From Burkholderia contaminans (GTDB lineage Bacteria; Pseudomonadota; Gammaproteobacteria; Burkholderiales; Burkholderiaceae): a stretch of 64,000 nt of DNA. The position numbers and the translations under genes are program-made. This document shows, piece after piece, positions 61,955 through 64,000 of the stretch. The stretch is from contig NZ_CP090641.1 in NCBI RefSeq assembly GCF_029633825.1, positions 1,550,001-1,614,000 of the forward strand, read 5' to 3'. Below the pieces are notes generated by a model. The model ran no database searches. It was not told the origin of the DNA and saw nothing but the letters and a program-made list of their open reading frames with translations. Position 1 is the stretch's first letter. Each line of letters starts with the position of its first letter.

Positions 61955-63360
61955 CGGGCGCCGCACCGAACCGCGCCGCGGCCCGCCGCGTGCTCGCCGC
62001 GACCGGCGTGAGCTACACGCTCGTGCTGCTCGACGCGTCCATCGTCAACGTCGCGCTCACCGACATCGCCCATACGTTCGGCAGCCGCGTAGCCGGGCTG
62101 CAGTGGATCGTGAACGCGTACACGCTCGCGTTCGCGAGCCTGCTGATGACCGGCGGCACACTCGGCGACCGGCTCGGCGATCGCGACGTCTATATCGCCG
62201 GGCTCGCGGTATTCGTCGCCGCGTCGGCGCTATGCGGCGTCGCGCCGAGCCTCCCGGCGCTTGCAGTCGCCCGCGCGCTGCAAGGCGTCGGCAGCGCGAT
62301 GCTGGTGCCCTGCTCGCTCGCGCTGCTCAATCGCGCCTTCCCCGAGCCGGCCGCACGCGCGTCGGCGATCAGCCTGTGGATGGGCTGCGGCGGCATCGCG
62401 ATGGCGTCGGGCCCGCTGATCGGCGGCCTGCTGATCCATCTGTTCGGATGGCGCAGCCTCTTCTTCGTGAACCTGCCGCTCGGGCTGGCCGGCATCCGGC
62501 TCGGCCGCTCGGTCGTGCGCGCTGCCGCGGGCGACGCATCGCGGCATGTCGACTGGGGCGGTCAGGCTACGGCCATCGTCGCGATCGCGGCGCTGATCGG
62601 CACGCTGATCGAAGGCCCGTCGCTCGGCTGGCGCTCGGCGCCGATCATCGGCGGCGCGGTGACGAGCGTCGTCGCGTGGAGCGCGTTCATCGCGATCGAA
62701 GCGCGGCGCCGCGAACCGATGCTGCCGCTCGCGTTCTTCCGCAACCGGCTGTTCGCCGGATCGACGTTCGTGTCGATGGCGTCGGCGTTCGTGTTCTACG
62801 GGTTGCTGTTCGTGCTCAGCCTGTTCTATCGGCAGGTCCGCGGCGCGAGCCCGCTCGATACGGGGCTCGCGTTCCTGCCGATGACCGCGATGGTCGCGCT
62901 CGGCGGTCTGTGTTCGGGCAGGCTGGTTGCTCGCTTCGGCGCGCGCGGCACGATGTGCGCGGCGTTTGGGCTCTATGCGGGCGGCGCGCTCGGCATGACG
63001 GGCATCGGTGCGACGACACCCGCGTGGCTCGCCGTCGCGCCGATGCTCGCGATCGGCTTCGCATCGGGATTCATCTCGCCGGCCGCGACGTCGCCGGCGC
63101 TCGGGACGGTCGACCGGCGCCGCGCCGGCGTGGCGGCGGCCGCGCTGAACGCGGCGCGGCAAAGTGGATCGGCGCTTGGGGTGGCGATCTTCGGCGCGTG
63201 CATCGCGACGCTGCAGCCGTTTCCGGCGGCGATGCGGGTGGCGCTCGGCATCGCGACAGGATTGTCGGCACTCGCCGCCGCGACGTGGTGGATCACGGCG
63301 CGGCCGTCACGGGCACCCGGCGAACCGGCTGCGCAGCTACAAACCGCCACGCGTCGGTGA
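61951..63360 (+). CDS. MFS exporter, DHA2-type (14 helices)
   Basis: A 469-residue drug/proton antiporter-family protein. YTLVLLDASIVNVALTDIAHTF is the TM1 motif D1 (L-D-x-x-I-V-N-V-A-L-x-x-I). GGTLGDRLGDRDVYIAGLAVF is motif A with the R replaced by D at one site. FLPMTAMVALGGLCSGRLVARFG lies in the second half. The substrate is unknown, perhaps a compound handled by the SnoaL-like protein. Its ATG overlaps the upstream stop codon. The chain has a long, poly-Ala-rich C-terminus. Confidence 0.92.
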   Translation: MTGAAPNRAAARRVLAATGVSYTLVLLDASIVNVALTDIAHTFGSRVAGLQWIVNAYTLAFASLLMTGGTLGDRLGDRDVYIAGLAVFVAASALCGVAPSLPALAVARALQGVGSAMLVPCSLALLNRAFPEPAARASAISLWMGCGGIAMASGPLIGGLLIHLFGWRSLFFVNLPLGLAGIRLGRSVVRAAAGDASRHVDWGGQATAIVAIAALIGTLIEGPSLGWRSAPIIGGAVTSVVAWSAFIAIEARRREPMLPLAFFRNRLFAGSTFVSMASAFVFYGLLFVLSLFYRQVRGASPLDTGLAFLPMTAMVALGGLCSGRLVARFGARGTMCAAFGLYAGGALGMTGIGATTPAWLAVAPMLAIGFASGFISPAATSPALGTVDRRRAGVAAAALNAARQSGSALGVAIFGACIATLQPFPAAMRVALGIATGLSALAAATWWITARPSRAPGEPAAQLQTATRR

Positions 63361-63427
63361 CGCATGCTCCAGCAGGTGCGCGCGCGGCGGCACGGCGCGC
63401 CGCCATTGCGTCAACGCCGCCCGTCGC

Positions 63428-64000
63428 TCACGCGACATACATCGCGACACTGACGAACTGGCACAGGCTCCCGGCCAGCACGAACAGATGCCAGATGCCG
63501 TGCCCATGGCGGATGCGTTCGTCGTTGATGAAGAAGTAGATCCCCGCGCTGTAGATCAACCCGCCGGCCACGAGCCAAGCGGTACCGACCGGCGGCAGCG
63601 CATGGATCAACGGGCGCACCGCGACCAGCGCGAGCCAGCCCATCGCCACGTACAGGATCATCGACAACAGGCGCGTGCGCCGCCCGAGCGTCAACTCCTG
63701 CACGATCCCGAACACGGCGAGCCCCCAGCTCACGCCGAACAGCGACCAGCCCCACGGGCCGCGCAGCGTGACCAGCGTGAACGGCGTGTAGCTGCCGGCA
63801 ATCAGCAGGTAGATCGCCGAGTGGTCGCACTTCTGCAGGATCGCCTTCAGGCGCGGATTGCGCACGCTGTGGTACAGCGTCGAGATGGCATAGAGCAGGA
63901 TCAGCATCGCGCCATACACGCTGAAGCTCACCACTTTGTAGGGATCGCCTTCGAGCGCGCCCATCGTGACGAGCGCCACGAGACCGACCACCGACAGCAC
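63428..64000 (-). CDS. Hemolysin III (PAQR/TrhA) family membrane protein, 5' end outside the window
   Basis: The visible 190 residues show the family core: YAISTLYHSVRNPRLKAILQKCDHSAIYLLIAGSYTPFTLV holds the conserved S-x-x-x-H and D-H metal ligands, and HGHGIWHLFVLAGSLCQFVSVAMYVA the last His pair. Helices alternate through the segment. Despite the name, most members are not hemolysins and may act in membrane fluidity. The N-terminus lies past position 64000, so the protein is partial. Confidence 0.88.
   Translation of the reverse strand: MLSVVGLVALVTMGALEGDPYKVVSFSVYGAMLILLYAISTLYHSVRNPRLKAILQKCDHSAIYLLIAGSYTPFTLVTLRGPWGWSLFGVSWGLAVFGIVQELTLGRRTRLLSMILYVAMGWLALVAVRPLIHALPPVGTAWLVAGGLIYSAGIYFFINDERIRHGHGIWHLFVLAGSLCQFVSVAMYVA

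Overview
This window is GC-rich DNA with dense, mostly non-overlapping genes. Its gene content matches a Burkholderia species, most likely one of the Burkholderia cepacia complex. Indicators are a prpBC-acnD-prpF methylcitrate operon with a divergent sigma-54 activator PrpR, split hopanoid genes (hpnA, hpnB, ispH-hpnH), an H-NS protein with a 'DITPEEL' linker, DUF4148 and OpgC proteins, and an AMACR-type CoA transferase. No rRNA, tRNA, CRISPR array, prophage or complete insertion sequence is visible. Species and replicon cannot be settled from the sequence alone.

Layout. 1-9.9 kb: a decayed HicB antitoxin fragment, a copper P-type ATPase behind a CueR-type promoter and ending in tandem repeats, a GNAT enzyme, a 51-residue ORF, a membrane coiled-coil protein, an MgtC-like protein, an AGE-family sugar isomerase and a chemoreceptor with a sigma-28 promoter. 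9.9-12.2 kb: a hotdog thioesterase, a StbDE-like toxin-antitoxin pair and a CoA transferase/racemase. 12.3-20.6 kb: the propionate (2-methylcitrate) locus prpB-prpC-acnD-prpF with divergent prpR, a -24/-12 promoter and an inverted repeat as likely activator site. 20.6-24.5 kb: an ABATE/CGNR regulator divergent from a glyoxalase-fold protein across a twin operator, a FAH-family hydrolase and an IclR regulator. 24.6-29.1 kb: a 180-residue protein with an H-NS-like linker motif, a 13-unit 23-bp repeat array, a Pat-like acetyltransferase and an H-NS protein. 29.2-39.6 kb: a small lipoprotein, a secreted protein with a BON-like fold, a sigma-54 activator with divergent GntP permease, a DUF4148 protein, a CHMI isomerase, a secreted thioredoxin-like protein, a GNAT enzyme, a phospholipase C remnant and a DedA-rhodanese fusion. 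39.7-49.6 kb: peptide uptake (oppABCDF, an OprD-type porin, an XRE-cupin regulator and a POT symporter). 49.7-52.7 kb: a small protein, OpgC-like membrane protein, RarD-type transporter and acylphosphatase. 52.9-59.3 kb: hopanoid genes hpnA, hpnB, ispH and hpnH plus a 482-residue alanine-rich coiled-coil protein. 59.5-64 kb: a three-gene operon of unknown function, a DOPA-dioxygenase-like protein, a SnoaL-like protein coupled to an MFS exporter, and a hemolysin III family protein cut by the window edge.

How the genes work together. PrpB, PrpC, AcnD and PrpF make up three of the catalytic steps of the 2-methylcitrate cycle plus its accessory protein, and the sequence supports sigma-54/PrpR control. 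The porin, Opp transporter and POT symporter together could carry peptides across both membranes, with the XRE-cupin protein as likely local regulator. IspH supplies isoprenoid precursors for hopanoids, HpnH adds adenosyl to the hopene skeleton, and HpnA and HpnB act in side-chain tailoring.

The most unusual structure is the degenerate 23-bp array at 25280-25572. TCCCG-type and CTCACC blocks are held exactly 10 bp apart in all 13 units, and further copies occur at 28495-28532, 28818-28833 and 49874-49889.
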